From positions 1-5,803 of the forward strand of contig PXBU01000037.1 in assembly GCA_003566795.1 (NCBI GenBank): a stretch of DNA of 5,803 nucleotides. The letters run 5' to 3'. A model generated the notes under the pieces. The model worked only from the letters and a program-made list of their open reading frames with translations, made no database searches and was not told the DNA's origin. A program made the translations under genes and the position numbers. The stretch is from Puniceicoccaceae bacterium (GTDB lineage Bacteria; Verrucomicrobiota; Verrucomicrobiia; Opitutales; Coraliomargaritaceae). This document shows positions 5,440-5,803 of this stretch, in pieces. Each line of letters opens with the position of its first letter. The first letter of the stretch is position 1.

Positions 5440-5803
5440 GGGATCAATCTACGCGGGTCGTAGGGGATGAGATTGCGCGGATCACCACCAGGTATCAAAT
5501 TGCGCGGATCGTAGAGCGAACGCCACTGCTGCTCTTCCGGCGTTCCGGTAAGTTCGAACTCCAGAATGTTGGGGATCGGGCGCATGAGGGTTTCCTTGAG
5601 ACGGCGAATGTGGGAATCCGGATCTCCGGTATTGCCGAAAGGAAAGACACTGACGCGCATCGCCAGCGCGTGATTCTCCAGCCTCATGCTACCCAGTGCC
5701 TCAATACGGGTGCGCGGGCCATTGATCTCCAGATCTTTGAAGCGAACCAAGCCGTCCTCCAGCTTAAAGTCCGCGTGCATTTGATTGAGCGAGAAGGAGG
5801 TGA
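5430..5803 (-). CDS. AsmA-like protein, C-terminal fragment (runs off right edge)
   Basis: The minus-strand frame is open from the window edge to the TGA at 5432-5430, giving 124 codons of the protein's C-terminus. The ATG at 5780 is most likely internal, because the frame continues upstream as TSFSLNQ. The segment ADFKLEDGLVRFKDLEI, then a Gly-Pro and an 'IEALGSMRLENHALAMRVSV' strand pair, follows the beta-repeat pattern of the AsmA-like C-terminal domain (AsmA/TamB/YhdP group). Those proteins are anchored in the inner membrane, span the periplasm and are linked to outer-membrane lipid transport or assembly. About 45 residues follow the core, ending in three near-copies of DPRNLIP, a tail I do not recognise from this family. 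The gene converges on the renalase-like gene with a 10-bp overlap and no room for a separate terminator. The family is judged from a pattern, not a diagnostic catalytic motif. Confidence 0.6.
   Translation of the reverse strand, partial: TSFSLNQMHADFKLEDGLVRFKDLEINGPRTRIEALGSMRLENHALAMRVSVFPFGNTGDPDSHIRRLKETLMRPIPNILEFELTGTPEEQQWRSLYDPRNLIPGGDPRNLIPYDPRRLIPQR
5439..5513 (-). repeat. Three in-frame DPR[NR]LIP coding repeats at the AsmA-like C-terminus
   Basis: Read on the minus strand, the last 28 codons before the stop hold YDPRNLIP, GG, DPRNLIP, YDPRRLIP and then QR. The copies lie at 5513-5490, 5483-5463 and 5462-5439. The DNA is also repeated: the first two copies share GATCCGCGCAATNT-type cores, while the third has diverged (CGTAGATTG). 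This indicates recent local duplication within the coding sequence, kept in frame. Confidence 0.75.

Noticed and set aside
5793..5803. Perfect Shine-Dalgarno-like AAGGAGGTGA on the plus strand at the right edge, or on the minus strand a match to the 16S rRNA 3' end
   Set aside because: The minus-strand reading frame of the AsmA-like protein continues through it (TSFSLNQ), and no start codon or rRNA context is visible before the edge, so it is probably chance.

Overview
The window reads as bacterial chromosome: moderately GC-rich, densely coded, built around a photoreactivation / light-stress gene cluster. My best guess at origin is a marine-type Verrucomicrobiota of the Opitutales/Puniceicoccales kind. 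That rests on the heptanucleotide GACAGAR array and the GTAG-headed REP elements, which I associate from memory with such genomes, together with weak Shine-Dalgarno usage. This placement is tentative and no gene here proves it.

Layout. A minus-strand nitroreductase-family gene begins at 89 and runs off the left edge, with a good sigma70-type promoter at 108-136. A roughly 136-bp minisatellite of 7-bp units (151-286) and about 140 bp of otherwise featureless DNA separate it from the plus-strand genes. The first of these is a class I CPD photolyase (425-1858), whose real start is probably a GTG well inside the longest open frame. A 169-bp gap then carries a REP doublet (REPIN/BIME-like, 1894-1997). 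After it come three plus-strand genes joined by 4-bp ATGA overlaps: an iron-sulfur bacterial cryptochrome/photolyase (2028-3587), a TIGR01777/YfcH-type NAD(P)-binding epimerase-like protein (3584-4474), and a renalase-like FAD oxidoreductase (4471-5439). A minus-strand gene for the C-terminus of an AsmA-like protein converges on them, overlapping the last gene by 10 bp and continuing past the right edge.

How the genes fit together. The two photolyases are of different classes and probably repair different UV lesions: cyclobutane dimers for the first, (6-4) photoproducts for the Fe-S enzyme. Both retain all the key redox residues I could check. The two downstream genes have no direct DNA-repair chemistry. 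Their strict translational coupling to the Fe-S photolyase suggests a shared light- or UV-stress regulon that also handles flavin or nicotinamide cofactor damage. That link is inference; the coupling itself is visible in the sequence. No photoreceptor or MerR/LitR regulator gene is present in the window.
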